From: Eucalyptus grandis
Lineage: Eukaryota > Streptophyta > Magnoliopsida > Myrtales > Myrtaceae
Direction: 5' to 3'
Length of the DNA stretch: 64,000 nt
Assembly (NCBI RefSeq): GCF_016545825.1
Contig: NC_052620.1
Span: 11,346,001-11,410,000 of the forward strand
This document shows positions 39,764 through 53,600 of this stretch, piece by piece. The notes under the pieces were generated by a model that made no database searches, was not told the DNA's origin, and worked only from the letters and a program-made list of their open reading frames with translations. The position numbers and the translations under genes are program-made. The number at the start of each line of letters is the position of its first letter. Position 1 is the stretch's first letter.

Positions 39764-39777
39764 ACTCTTCCCCTCTT
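39764..39777 (-). other. Polypurine tract of the LTR element
   Basis: AAGAGGGGAAGAGT on the - strand immediately upstream of the LTR that starts TGTGACATCC. It is in the position where plus-strand DNA synthesis is primed. Confidence 0.8.
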
Positions 39778-41822
39778 ATAAAAATTTCGTCCTCGAAATT
39801 TAAACCTTTACCAATCCTTATACAAAAGGTGGGGGTATTGTCGTCTCATCGAGTCTCACTTTTTCCCACGCTAATCCTTCGGTCTTGTGGTGCTGTCTGC
39901 CCACTTTGACTAAGTAGATCATCTTGGTACACAAACTCTGCTCTTTCTGAACCAATAACTGAATTGTGCTTCTCATATATGACACTCCATCATTCACATC
40001 TGATCTCTTCTTCTTGACTCCCTAATGAACCTTCGAACCTCAACGATTCCAGCTTTCTGACAGTTCTAAGCAGTCTTTACTCTGACATTGATTTGACAAC
40101 TGTAAACACTGATTTCTGAGCTGACTTTGGACTTGCGATTTTCTGATTTCTGATCTCATCCCAACCGACTGAAATCTTGTACACTCTATCCTGTACTGAT
40201 TAAAAGGAAACTATCTGACTGATCTGCTAAAACTGGGAACCTCTGGTCAAGATCTAATATAACTTTGGCACTGATCTTGGCAACTGCAATCACTGACTAC
40301 TGATCTGACTTTGGCCTGAAATCTTCTTCACTTTCTTTTCACCACTGACATTCTGTACCCTCTGCTATAACACCGCTAAGAAAGAACCCCTCAGAAAACT
40401 ACGCAAACTTATAATCTCTGATCTATATTCAAAATATAATTCATTCTCGGCACTCCATGCTGGCGAATTATCTGATGCACACACACTTCAGTATACCTAC
40501 TCTGATAAGATAGAATCTTCAATTTCTGAAATCGAACTTAGATTAGCGGTTAATTTCATTCCGACACGCTTTTAGTGTGACCTAGGCTACTGGGTAGTGT
40601 TCAGAGCTTTTTAGAACAAATGACCCGTGGTCGATTTTCTTCGAGCCACAATAAACCCACTCGACCCATTGGCGGCTTTCGATTGTCGTGAAAACCTCAA
40701 AGATTCAAATACGGACACAGGGCGCCAAAATGATAGAAACATCAAATTAGTGTCGGTCGATGAGAATTTTCCAATTTAGTGGAGTCACCCACGATCGGTC
40801 AATCATCTCAGTCGAACTGACCTATCTCTGATTTCAAATCAATTTTATACTGTGCCGCAATGATCTCTAAAGATGAGCACGGTCGAGAAGTCAATCCATG
40901 GTCGAATTCTCAGGTCTATTTGCCTTAAGGTCCGTAACAACTCACCCAGCTAGTCTAGTTATCTCATAAGTGGCCAACTCAGAGAAAAACACTGTAATTG
41001 CGTCGATGAAATGCCCAATTTATCTAATCGAAATCAGAGTCCGAAATCTGGATGTCACACACTCAAAACAAGATCTATTCGTACTGTACCAAAGTAGACC
41101 AACTCCATCTATCGATCAACCACTATTCTCAAATGGTATCAGTAATCTTCTGAATCCTTAGTAAGCCCATCACAATGTTCCATTGTGATATATTTCAATT
41201 CCCACTTAGGACTCTCGAGTGATGGTAAAAAAACTCTCCCGATTCACATTACCGAGCTTCCACTTACTGACACTTCGACACTTGCAACCCGCTCGGCAAT
41301 ATCTATCTTCATATCGCCTTACTAATCTAGCCGATGCCGATTCTAATTTACTTGCACCATCTAGTCAAAACGCAATACTATAATGAACTTCCGACAAGAT
41401 CTTTTCCCTGAGTGTTACACTGTCAAGTGTATTCAATCACTCATGGAACCTGAACTTTCCATTCTCATAAATCTTAAAGTCAGATTCTTTATTGCCAGTA
41501 TCCTCTTATCAGATCTTCTGAACATCTTTGACTGCCAACTAGGCGTCGATTTTAACTTGAACACTTGGTTCAATCTTAAGGGTGGCTATAAAATTCAAAA
41601 GGTAGCCTGCCTCAATTTTGAAAACCCAAGCTTCGAAGTCTTTTCAAGTAAAGTCTACACTTCAGCTAGTCTATGCACAATTGAAGACTCTCGGCTCAAC
41701 ACATTAATGACTCATTTCGTTCCTCCAAGGTGATATCCAATATCACTATTATAGTTCTACCAAAATTCTGGTTCACGACACCGCTTCGTATTCCACTTAT
41801 TGGGTCTCAACTAGCGGAACGG

Positions 41823-41849
41823 TGATACAACAATCTTCTCATGTTGTAT
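41823..41849. other. Inverted repeat in the element interior
   Basis: GATACAACA and TGTTGTATC form a perfect 9-bp stem around a 9-base loop. No terminator-like context was seen, and it may be chance in a decayed region. Confidence 0.6.
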
Positions 41850-44154
41850 CAATGCATACCCCGTCCTCTACAAGACACATCACTGAAGATTCCATGCTTT
41901 CCAGAGCCAAATGAAAAGTTTAGCACAAGTACGATAGTCAGTTCTTATTTAAGCTTTGGAAACTATCCTCGTACTTGTCTATGCTGATGAATTTCTCCTC
42001 TTTCTTAAGAGATCAACCTCACGATGATGCTGATGCTGAAAATTCTTTCACAAACCTTCTGTAGTAATCTGTCCAATCCCCACAGCTTTTGATCTCTGAC
42101 ATTGATGTCGATCTCCGTCCATAAACAACTGATTCGATCTTGGCTGGGTCCATGAAGATCCCTTACCCGGTAATCACATGACCATTCTTAGGGGCTCTCG
42201 TGATCCTCATCACTTAATGAACACTCTAGAACGTCGCTACATCACACGATCCCCATTGATTTAGGTATTCTTTGAACACTCGGTTTGTCAAATTTATGAC
42301 AACGGCTGAAGCATTCGTCGAATCAAATGGCTTTACATTATTCTAACAAGGCTAAATCAAGTGCGAAGTGTTGTCTTCAGTATAACCTCCTTCCTGGTTC
42401 TCAACTGAAGATAACCTGTCCTCAAGTCGATCCTTGAAGACATCAACATTCTTTATAACAAGTCACCCAATTAAGTTGACAATGGTTGATGTATGATTGC
42501 AATGAACCATTTTCATTTCTCTTTCCACAAAACTAATGTTCCTTAAAGCGATGCACTAATATGTATGAATTCCTCATTCATCAATCTTCACATCCGTACT
42601 TTCGATTCTATCAATTCAAACAACAATACCTGGTAAGAAGCCTTCGAGAGTGCCTTTATGCTGGTGCTAACTCAATCATAATTTCTATCTCTTTTTCTGG
42701 CAACGGTCTGACAGTTCTAGTGACAACACATCTAGAATTTTGTAGACCACTGAGATGCCCTCCATCTCTAGTTCTCCAATCAGTCTTACCTAAGACACTC
42801 GCGCAAGCAACCTTGGTAACCTCCGTCTAACAAACAAGTTACCTTCAGCCAGCAAGATTAATGAAATCGAAGATTCTTTTCGACTCCCAATAACCTTGAC
42901 ACTTTCACATGCTAATGGACTAAACTAGCTTACTCCATGATCGTGATTCATTATCACTAGATGCTCCATGAGCCCACACTATTCATGTGGCATCAAACTC
43001 ACACTTCAGCAACTAGTCAAGCACGACTATTGCTAGTGATTCCCTCTCTTTCACTTTTACGTCAACAATTTAAGTTCTACCAACTCAGCACAAAACTTTG
43101 CTACGCTACTCTGATAAAATCACTTCCAACACATTCTTTCTCTGATCGATGCAAGGTCCATTCTACTCCCATTCCTTCCTTGCCACAGTAGCAATGTCTA
43201 TGCTACCTTAGACTTCCACTGACAGTCCGTCACCTGATGGCCATGTTGGTCATCAACACAACAGGTTCTCGTCATACTCAGACACTGGATTTATCCATAC
43301 TTCTTTCTACAATTCTGACACCTTTCTGGTGCATCTTCTATCTTCTATTAGGCGAAAGCATGCACTCTTTCTGGTTGCCTCATCAGTCTGCTAGGATCAC
43401 TCCCAACCAGATATCCCCGTTGGCTATACTCTAAACAATTTCGCGTCCTATGAAGGACATAATACCGATCTCCATCATCACGTCTGAAAACAACCTGATC
43501 TATTATGCTCAGTGCTGACTTGACTATCCCACCCTTCCTCGAGAGTGAAATAGAATACCTTTTCTCTCGACCTCGGTCTTTTCTCTGATCGATTCACATT
43601 TCTGCTTGAACTGGATCTATACCTTGGCTCGAATGCAATGACTCGCTCCCGGATCACATCTCCACTCTGGATCTCAGCAGGCAAGGCGACAACAACGGTT
43701 GCGATAGCGACAACAACAACAATGGCTTGATCCTGAGCTTACTGGCTCATCTAGTCCCCAAGGAACACTAGCATCAGAACGATCCTACCGAACTTAGGAT
43801 CATTCGACGCTGCTACACTAGTACCAACTTGCGGTGGTACTCTTACACTCGAGCTGGCCAGAGTCAACACTCTACCACAACCACCTCGGGTACTGACCTT
43901 TGTCAGTGCATTATCCCGAGTCACAGAGGACATTGTCCTCTCACTAGGAGTTCTCAACTCCTACTCGCTCATGGTTCAGTCTTTACACTGCAACCCATCT
44001 TCCAAATCCACACTGGATTAGAAGATGAGCGATCCCCACACAATAAACAATTTTAGCACTCAGCTAACACAAACATGCACCAGCATGAATTTAAAGGCCT
44101 TTCCTACTAACTATCCCATGGTCATCGCTCCTTATCACTCCAATCTTCAACTTC

Positions 44155-44166
44155 GCTCTGATACCA
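44155..44166 (-). other. Primer-binding site (tRNA-iMet type)
   Basis: TGGTATCAGAGC on the - strand, complementary to the 3' end of plant initiator Met tRNA as usually cited for plant LTR elements. It lies 11 bases inside the LTR edge at 44178 and proves the - strand orientation. Confidence 0.88.
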
Positions 44167-44177
44167 CAAAAAGGGGA

Positions 44178-47100
44178 TGTCACGCCCCGATCCTCGGACG
44201 CGCGCACATCCTTCTACTTGGTCGATTTTATAATGCGATATCCCAGGACTATGTATCGCCGACCCTTTCTTTTATTAAGCACATGCGGAAGCGATTATAA
44301 ATCCCGGACAATAAAACAATGGGATAGGAAAGCAGGCCATAATTTTCATATTGAAATTCACAACCACACTTTCATTAACAGCACAACTCATAGTATATTT
44401 ACAATACTAATCACAACATACTTGTCTCACACCTATCTATACTAAGACAGGGTTCACAAAAGGGATGGGATCTCAATCTACATCCAGGTTATATTCAAGA
44501 TCTCTCTCTGGATCTTCTTCTTCTTCAAAAGTCTTTCTCCCCTTCAGGTTCCCCTTCCTTAGCTTCTCCTCAGGGTCCTGAAATGGTTATTCAATAACCA
44601 ATGAGACCACGTCTCAGCGAGTCCTACCCACTAAGACTCGATTAATAAACTAATACGCCATACGGTTGCCTAAGCACCACACGAGTCGAGGACTTACCTT
44701 AGCCTCGGTTCCAACCTGCAATTCAAGGTTAAACACGAGATATTCAAACAATTCACGACATCCGATCAAGCATTGATCAATCGACTAAGTCGATTACATG
44801 TCAGCCAGACCCTTTCTAGGTCATTCCCACTCATACCACGCTTTCTCAGTGGTGTACTCATTCACCAAATCACATGTGTTTCTCGGGCGTCGTTTTCGCC
44901 AATGACATACCGATCACCGACACCGTGCATTCTTTAAGGCGCCGTTTTCACCAGGTGATAACCTTGATCACCGAACCACGTGTCCTTTCAAGGGCGTCGT
45001 TTCGCAAGGTGACATCGGCTATAGACAACATCGTGCGTTCTTTAAGGCGCCGTTTTCACCAGTGATATTCCCATAATCACCGAACCACGTTTGTCTATAA
45101 GTCATTCACGTGCGTTCTTTAAGGCGCCGTTTTCGCCAGTGATACTTCCCATCACCGAACCACGTATGTCCAATCATATCGTACCTGATTGGTCTCAACC
45201 AATAATGTTCTCAGTTAGCTCTCACCATTCTCCCTACTATATAGCCCATCAACGTACTGGCGCTATATATCCATACTCAGCCATCCATCAATCAAATATT
45301 CAATAACAAACAATTTAGGACAATTCCTAAAATTCCACAATAAATTCAATTCCACACAACGTAGAGCTCAAATAAATAAACGGTCTGCACCACGACAATC
45401 GGCACGAAATTCCGGTCACCGGCCATCCCGGTTGAATTTCCGGAAAAATAATTAATTAAATAAATAAATTTCGAAAATAAATAAATAAACATAAAAAATC
45501 CAATTTAGGCCCATATTGCCTGATTGGAGCCGAAACGGGTCGGGAAAAATCCCGAGATACATTCAATAAATAACCAAACATTTCTACTTGCTAATAGCTA
45601 GGTCTAACCACCTAACATGCATCCTCAAGTCACTAATTTAATTGTTCTAACCTAATCTAACCACCTAAGTGCATGTAATTAAATCTAACCAACCTTAAGA
45701 CATAATTAGCAAACTAATAAAGCATTAGTGAGTAAAACTCACTTGGTAAAGCGAAGATCGAAAACCGCGACGGCGGCCGAATTCCAAAATTTCGGCGGCG
45801 ACGATAGACACTCGAGCCGGGCCTACAAGCCTCGCAAGCCCACAACAAAAGCTGGCCTTGGGCTGACTTGCTTCACGGGCCCAAGACGGGCTGAACTTGC
45901 TGGGCCTCGCTGAAATACAAATGATGTTGGACTCGACACTCGGGCTGAGATGGGCTTGAAACAAAACTGAACTAGGCTTCGAGATATGGGCTGGACTTCA
46001 ATTGCTTTGCTGGAAATTGGGCTTGGCCAATTAATTCACGTGGACTGGGCTGGGCTGCAGCTGAAGTAATTCGACTGGGCTTGAAATGGCCCTCAGCTGG
46101 ACTGAACTTTACTGGGCCCAAATGATTGAAAGTGTTGGGCTAAGGGCACGCCGCTGGAGAAGACCGAAGACTGTTGGAGCTGGTGTCACGCGTGGGCTGG
46201 GCTGCTACGGCTGGCCCACGAACTGGAGAAGCAGCTGCTGGGCCGAAGTTGTTTCGGTGGACTTGTGACTGGGCTGCTCACACGAATTGAAGAAGACGCG
46301 GTGAAGAACGGAGCTGCTTCGTTCGGCGCTGTACGCAGGAAGAGGGGATGCCTGGCAGAGGCGTGGGCTTGCTGGTGGCTCGTGGGATGGAGATGCGGAG
46401 TCAACAGAGGAGCTTCTGCTGGCTCGTTTGTTGACCGGCGTGCAGACGTCCCGCAGAAGCTGAGCACGGAGATGGAATCAACGAACGGGAAGCACCTTTG
46501 CTGGCGTGAGATGGGGAAGACCGAGAAGTGGGCTGGCGCTATCAAGCGGTAGCAAACGGACTGGATTTCTTCGGTTGATTCGCTGGACTGAAGACGTGAA
46601 CACGAATTTGCTGCTGGACGCGCGGAGAAGCTGAGTGGGTCGACGATGGGGGCTTCGTGCATGGGTTGTTGACCGAAGGAGCTTCTTTCGGTGGCTGATG
46701 GCTTCAACGTGGCAGCTGCAGCGGTCTTCTTTGATCTTCAGAGCTGGACTACGCGCGAAGGAGCTGCGGTCAACAAGATGGAGAGCTGGGCTTCGGAGGA
46801 GGACTTCGAGCGTTGAAGATGGAAGCAGCTTCGTCTGAGTTGCGACAGACGCACGGCAGCTAGCACACGGTCTTCCTCTTCGCTGAACGTTGACTGGAGA
46901 TGAGGAGGAACGGACGAGTGGCGCGGCTGCTTCGTGGGATGTGGGCTGAGCGAATCAGTGAGGGCTTCGCTCGGTGGCTTTGCCGGGTCAACCAAGTGGT
47001 GTCGCTTGAAGACTTCTACTGAAGATTGACTGTGGGAAACCAAGCATAGTGGAGCAGGTTGGTGCGCAGAGGAGAACTCGGTGGGTCGGCTGAATGGGGA

Positions 47101-47636
47101 ATTCGGTGGTGTTGAGTGCGAGTAAAAGAAACAGCGAGGTGGTAGAGGGATAGAGGAGAGAGGACGGAGCTGTTTCGGTCTGGATCGATGGAAAGGAAAG
47201 AGAATAGAGGAAAGTAGAAATAGAAGAGATAAGAACGAGAGAAGTGCCGTGGAGATGAAGTCGGCGAGACTTGCTGGAGAAGCCGAATGAGAGGGAGTCA
47301 AGTCAAAACAAAATATCTCATTCATGATTAACAAACCATAAAAGTCTTTAGCCCAACCAATGGAGAATTTGCTCCAATTTCACCCCAAATTAAATCATTT
47401 TGTTGAAGATAATTATGCCCATTTTCAGCCAACATTTCCAATGGGTCACTCAAAGGGGCCAATTTCTCCACAATTCCACCCAAATGAAGTCAATTTGAGG
47501 ACCGAACTGCGGTAGTCCATCATCCCTACGAATTTGCACCATCTCCTCACCATTTACTTAAATTTGGTGACCCAAAATTCCTCTAATAATGCCCATTTCA
47601 TATATTCCGGACGGGGCCGAAATTCGGGATGTCACA
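44178..47636 (-). repeat. LTR (5' LTR in element sense)
   Basis: About 3,459 bp, nearly identical to 36314-39763. The differences I noticed are mostly 1-5 bp indels, for example one base in a T run near the polyadenylation signal, CAG versus CG near 44688, and CGCCA present near 45134. The promoter for the element should lie here on the - strand. I could not assign a TATA box with confidence. Confidence 0.95.
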
Positions 47637-47641
47637 GAAGA
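47637..47641 (+). repeat. 5-bp target-site duplication, right
   Basis: GAAGA directly after the LTR end. The satellite resumes with GACTGCAT in the same monomer that stopped at 36313. Confidence 0.97.
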
Positions 47642-50600
47642 GACTGCATCTACATATAATATTTTGTCAGCAAAACTACCGCTTGCAAGGTCCAAGGCCC
47701 CAAACAGAAGTGGGTAGACATGATTATGAATGGAAAGTAAGGATTGAAAGGGGACTTGAATATTAGCTTTGCGAACTGTGAAGAAACTTATTAAGAAAGT
47801 TCCGATTTTTTAGACGATTTCTTGAAGGGGTTTTCTTCCATTCCTTTTTTTTTTGGCAGACCAGTCACAACAATAGGTATCATTCATTCCATGAACGAGA
47901 AACCATCAACCATCGATGGAGTCTCAAATGGTCAAGACTTTGATACTTCCAAATGACAAGTAAAAATTACACTCCGTGCAGTCAAGCCATGTGCGAAAAC
48001 TAACTCTTGCATGAGAGATATTTTTCCATGATCAATGGCTATGATTGTGCATGATTCATCGTGGGCCATGATCAGCATAAGCATGTCCCTTAATTTGGGG
48101 CGGAAATTTGTGAGAAGCCTGGTTGTCAGGGCGTTGATTTCTAAGTCAATTAGTGCTTTGTCCATGCCACTACTTTGATATTTCATAAAATAAAGTGGAG
48201 TGTCAAATGGTCGCGACTTTGATACTCCAAAATGACAAGTAAAAATTACGCTCCAAATTACAGCCAAGTCATTGTGCAAATATTAAGTCTTCCATGAGAT
48301 ATGTTTTGCGATGATCTTTATGCATTGAGCCAAATGAAATTTCACTAATGATTATATGTTTTAAGGCAACATAGACATGTGTGACACCACATGACACAAC
48401 CACCTGAATTCTTTCTCAACCGTTGATGCATAGAAATCACACTTTTTATTTTCTAAAATATTTTAGAGTTTCTATTATTAATTAAGATAAAAATTATGTA
48501 AGGACTTATTATTTAATATGTATAATTAATATATAATGACCTCTTTATGTATGACATAGATAAGTGAGAGAATTTATATATATTGCAAATCTTTTTCAAA
48601 ACGTGTAAGGAAGAGACTGCATGTACATATAATATTTAGTCAGCAAAACTACCGCTTGCAAGGTCCAAGGCCCCAAGCAGAAGTGGGTAGACATGATTAT
48701 GAATGGAAAGTAAGGATTGAAAGGGGACTTGAATATTAGCTTTGCAAACTGTGAAGAAACTTATTAAGAAAGTTCCGATTTTTAGACGATTTCTTGAAGG
48801 GCTTTTCTTCCATTCCTTTTTTTTTTTGGCAGACCAGTCACAACAATAGGTATCATTCATTCAATGAACGAGAAACTACCAACCATCGATGGAGTCTCAA
48901 ATGGTCACGACTTTGATACTTCCAAATGACAAGTAAAAGTTACACTCCGAATTGTAGTCAAGCCATGTGCGAAAATTAACTGTTGCATGAGATATATTTT
49001 TCCATGATCAATGGCTATGATTGTGCATGATTCATCGTGGGCCATGATCAGCATAAGCATGTCCCTTAATTTGGGGCGGAAATTTGTGAGAAGCCTGGTT
49101 GTCAGGGCGTTGATTTCTAAGTCAATTAGTGCTTTGTCCATGCCACTACTTTGATATTCCATAAAATAAAGTGGAGTGTCAAATGGTCGCGACTTTGATA
49201 CTCCCAAATGAGAAGTAAAAATTACGCTCCAAATTACAGCCAAGTCATTGTGCAAATATTAAGTCTTCCATGACATATGTTTTGCGATGATCTTTATGCA
49301 TTGAGCCAAATGAAATTTCACTAATGATTATATGTTTTATGGCAACATAGACATGTGTCACACCACATGACACAACCACCTGAATTCTTTCTCAACCGTT
49401 GATGCATAGAAATCACACTTTTTATTTTCTAAAATATTTTAGAGTTTCTATTATTAATTAAGATAAAAAATTATGTAAGTACTTATTATTTAATATGTAT
49501 AATTAATATATAATGACCTCTTTATGTATGACATAGATAAGTGAGAGAATTTATATATATTACAAATCTTTTTCAAAACGTGTATGGAAGAGACTGCATG
49601 TACATATAATATTTAGTCAGCAAAACTACCGCTTGCAAGGTCCAAGGCCCCAAACAGAAGTGGGTAGACATGATTATGAATGGAAAGTAAGGATTGAAAG
49701 GGGACTTGAATATTAGCTTTGCAAACTGTGAAGAAACTTATTAAGAAAGTTCCGATTTTTAGACGATTTCTTGAAGGGGTTTTCTTCCATTCCTTTTTTT
49801 TTTTTTTTTTTGGCAGACCAAGTCACAACAATAGGTATCATTCATTCCATGAACGAGAAACCATCAACCATCGATGGAGTCTCAAATGGTCAAGACTTTG
49901 ATACTTCCAAATGACAAGTAAAAATTACACTCCGAATTGCAGTCAAGCCATGTGCGAAAACTAACTCTTGCATGAGATATATTTTTCCATGATCAATGGC
50001 TATGATTGTGCATGATTCATCGTGGGCCATGATCAGCATAAGCATGTCCCTTAATTTGGGGCGGAAATTTGTGAGAAGCCTGGTTGTCAGGGCGTTGATT
50101 TCTAAGTCAATTAGTGCTTTGTCCATGCCACTACTTTGATATTCCATAAAATAAAGTGGAGTGTCAAATGGTCGCGACTTTGATACTCCAAAATGAGAAG
50201 TAAAAATTACGCTCCAAATTACAGCCAAGTCATTGTGCAAATATTAAGTCTTCCATGAGATATGTTTTGCGATGATCTTTATGCATTGAGCCAAATGAAA
50301 TTTCACTAATGATTATATGTTTTAAGGCAACATAGACATGTGTGACACCACATGACACAACCACCTGAATTCTTTCTCAACCGTTGATGCATAGAAATCA
50401 CACTTTTTATTTTCTAAAATATTTTAGAGTTTCTATTATTAATTAAGATAAAAAATTATGTAAGGACTTATTATTTAATATGTATAATTAATATATAATG
50501 ACCTCTTTATGTATGACATAGATAAGTGAGAGAATTTATATATATTGCAAATCTTTTTCAAAACGTGTAAGGAAGAGACTGCATGTACATATAATATTTA

Positions 50601-53600
50601 GTCAGCAAAACTACCGCTTGCAAGGTCCAAGGCCCCAAGCAGAAGTGGGTAGACATGATTATGAATGGAAAGTAAGGATTGAAAGGGGACTTGAATATTA
50701 GCTTTGCAAACTGTGAAGAAACTTATTAAGAAAGTTCCGATTTTTTAGACGATTTCTTGAAGGGCTTTTCTTCCATTCCTTTTTTTTTTGGCAGACCAGT
50801 CACAACAATAGGTATCATTCATTCAATGAACGAGAAACTATCAACCATCGATGGAGTCTCAAATGGTCACGACTTTGATACTTCCAAATGACAAGTAAAA
50901 GTTACACTCCGAATTGTAGTCAAGCCATGTGCGAAAATTAACTGTTGCATGAGATATATTTTTCCATGATCAATGGCTATGATTGTGCATGATTCATCGT
51001 GGGCCATGATCAGCATAAGCATGTCCCTTAATTTGGGGCGGAAATTTGTGAGAAGCCTGGTTGTCAGGGCGTTGACTTCTAAGTCAATTAGTGCTTTGTC
51101 CATGCCACTACTTTGATATTCCATAAAATAAAGTGGAGTGTCAAATGGTCGCAACTTTGATACTCCAAAATGAGAAGTAAAAAATACACTCCAAATTACA
51201 GCCAAGTCAGTGTGCAAATATTAAGTCTTCCATGAGATATGTTTTGCGATGATCTTTATGCATTGAGCCAAATGAAATTTCACTAATGATTATATGTTTT
51301 ATGGCAACATAGACATGTGTCACACCACATGACACAACCACCTGAATTCTTTCTCAACCGTTGATGCATAGAAATCACACTTTTTATTTTCTAAAATATT
51401 TTAGAGTTTCTATTATTAATTAAGATAAAAATTATGTAAGTACTTATTATTTAATATGTATAATTAATATATAATGACCTCTTTATGTATGACATAGATA
51501 AGTGAGAGAATTTATATATATTGCAAATCTTTTTCAAAACGTGTATGGAAGAGACTGCATGTACATATAATATTTAGTCAGCAAAACTACCGCTTGCAAG
51601 GTCCAAGGCCCCAAGCAGAAGTGGGTAGACATGATTATGAATGGAAAGTAAGGATTGAAAGGGGACTTGAATATTAGCTTTGCAAACTGTGAAGAAACTT
51701 ATTAAGAAAGTTCCGATTTTTAGACGATTTCTTGAAGGGCTTTTCTTCCATTCCTTTTTTTTTTTTTTTTTGGGCAGACAAGTCACAACAATAAGTATCA
51801 TTCATTCAATGAACGAGAAACTATCAACCATCGATGGAGTCTCAAATGGTCACGACTTTGATACTTCCAAATGACAAGTAAAAATTACACTCGAATTGCA
51901 GTCAAGCCATGTGCGAAAACTAACTCTTGCATGAGATATATTTTTCCATGATCAATGGCTATGATTGTGCATGATTCATCGTGGGCCATGATCAGCATAA
52001 GCATGTCCGTTAATTTGGGGCGGAAATTTGTGAGAAGCCTGGTTGTCAGGGCGTTGATTTCTAAGTCAATTAGTGCTTTCTCCATGCCACTACTTTGATA
52101 TTCCATAAAATAAAGTGGAGTGTCAAATGGTCGCGAATTTGATACTCCAAAATGAGAAGTAAAAATTACGCTCCAAATTATAGCCAAGTCAGTGTGCAAA
52201 TATTAAGTCTTCCATGAGATATGTTTTGCGATGATCTTTATGCATTGAGCCAAATGAAATTTCAGTAATGATTATATGTTTTGTGGCAACATAGACATGT
52301 GTCACACCACATGACACAACCACCTGAATTCTTTCTCAACCGTTGATGCATAGAAATCACACTTTTTATTTTCTAAAATATTTTAGAGTTTCTATTATTA
52401 ATTAAGATAAAAAATTATGTAAGGACTTATTATTTAATATGTATAATTAATATATAATGACCTCTTTATGTATGACATAGATAAGTGAGAGAATTTATAT
52501 ATATTGCAAATCTTTTTCAAAACGTGTAAGGAAGAGACTGCATGTATATATAATATTTAGTCAGCAAAACTACCGCTTGCAAGGTCCAAGGCCCCAAGCA
52601 GAAGTGGGTAGACATGATTATGAATGGAAAGTAAGGATTGAAAGGGGACTTGAATATTAGCTTTGCAAACTGTGAAGAAACTTATTAAGAAAGTTCCGAT
52701 TTTTTAGACGATTTCTTGAAGGGCTTTTCTTCCATTCCTTTTTTTTTTTTTTTTTTGGCAGACAAGTCACAACAATAAGTATCATTCATTCAATGAACGA
52801 GAAACTATCAACCATCGATGGAGTCTCAAATGGTCACGACTTTGATACTTCCAAATGACAAGTAAAAATTACACTCCGAATTGCAGTCAAGCCATGTGCG
52901 AAAACTAACTCTTGCATGAGATATATTTTTCCATGATCAATGGCTATGATTGTGCATGATTCATCGTGGGCCATGATCAGCATAAGCATGTCCGTTAATT
53001 TGGGGCGGAAATTTGTGAGAAGCCTGGTTGTCGGGCGTTGATTTCTAAGTCAATTAGTGCTTTGTCCATGCCACTACTTTGATATTCCATAAAATAAAGT
53101 GGAGTGTCAAATGGTCGCGACTTTGATACTCCCAAATGACAAGTAAAAATTACGCTCCAAATTACAGTCAACTCAATAAATGCAAATATTAAGTCTTCCA
53201 TGAGATATGTTTTGCGATGATCTTTATGCATTGAGCCAAATGAAATTTCAATAATGATTATATGTTTTGTGGCAACATAGACATGTGTCACACCACATGA
53301 CACAACCACTTGAATTCTTTCTCAACCGTTGATGCATAGAAATCACACTTTTTATTTTCTAAAATATTTTAGAGTTTCTATTATTAATTAAGATAAAAAA
53401 TTATGTAAGGACTTATTATTTAATATGTATAATTAATATATAATGACCTCTTTATGTATGACATAGATAAGTGAGAGAATTTATATATATTGCAAATCTT
53501 TTTCAAAACGTGTAAGGAAGAGACTGCATGTACATATAATATTTAGTCAGCAAAACTACCGCTTGCAAGGTCCAAGGCCCCAAGCAGAAGTGGGTAGACA

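Larger units (their letters stand above)
39764..44177 (-). pseudogene. Degenerate gag-pol interior of the LTR element
   Basis: The 4.4 kb has stops in all frames and no open frame over about 120 codons. Two relics place it in Ty3/gypsy. At 43221-43262 on the - strand a zinc knuckle reads C-x7-GH-x4-C; the second Cys is replaced by Asp. At about 42190-42040 the - strand reads GHVITG, stop, GIFMDPAKIESVV, then MSEIKS and YYRRFVKEFS, matching the conserved gypsy block LGHVIS...VDPAKIEAV...SEIRSFLGLAGYYRRF. A gag-like basic frame lies at 43478-43684. I could not place protease, RNase H active-site or integrase motifs. About 40000-40500 is rich in CTGAT/CTGACT words. Confidence 0.8.
36314..47636 (-). 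mobile_element. Ty3/gypsy-derived non-autonomous LTR retrotransposon (LARD-like)
   Basis: The 11,323-bp element has two long LTRs (36314-39763 and 44178-47636), TG...CA ends and a GAAGA target duplication. It lies on the - strand. A 12-bp primer-binding site (TGGTATCAGAGC, tRNA-iMet type) follows the LTR at 44155-44166, and a polypurine tract (AAGAGGGGAAGAGT) abuts the other LTR at 39764-39777. The interior is only about 4.4 kb and has no intact gag or pol. Recognisable relics on the - strand are a damaged CCHC zinc knuckle (43221-43262) and an RT/RNase H junction (about 42040-42190). By eye I noted about 15-20 differences between the LTRs, mostly small indels, so the insertion is young although its coding region was already dead. 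Transposition in trans is therefore inferred. Confidence 0.92.

Noticed and set aside
41383..41733. 116-codon + strand open frame inside the LTR element
   Set aside because: The element's coding strand is -, as shown by PBS, PPT and pol relics. This + strand frame has no similarity to a known protein.
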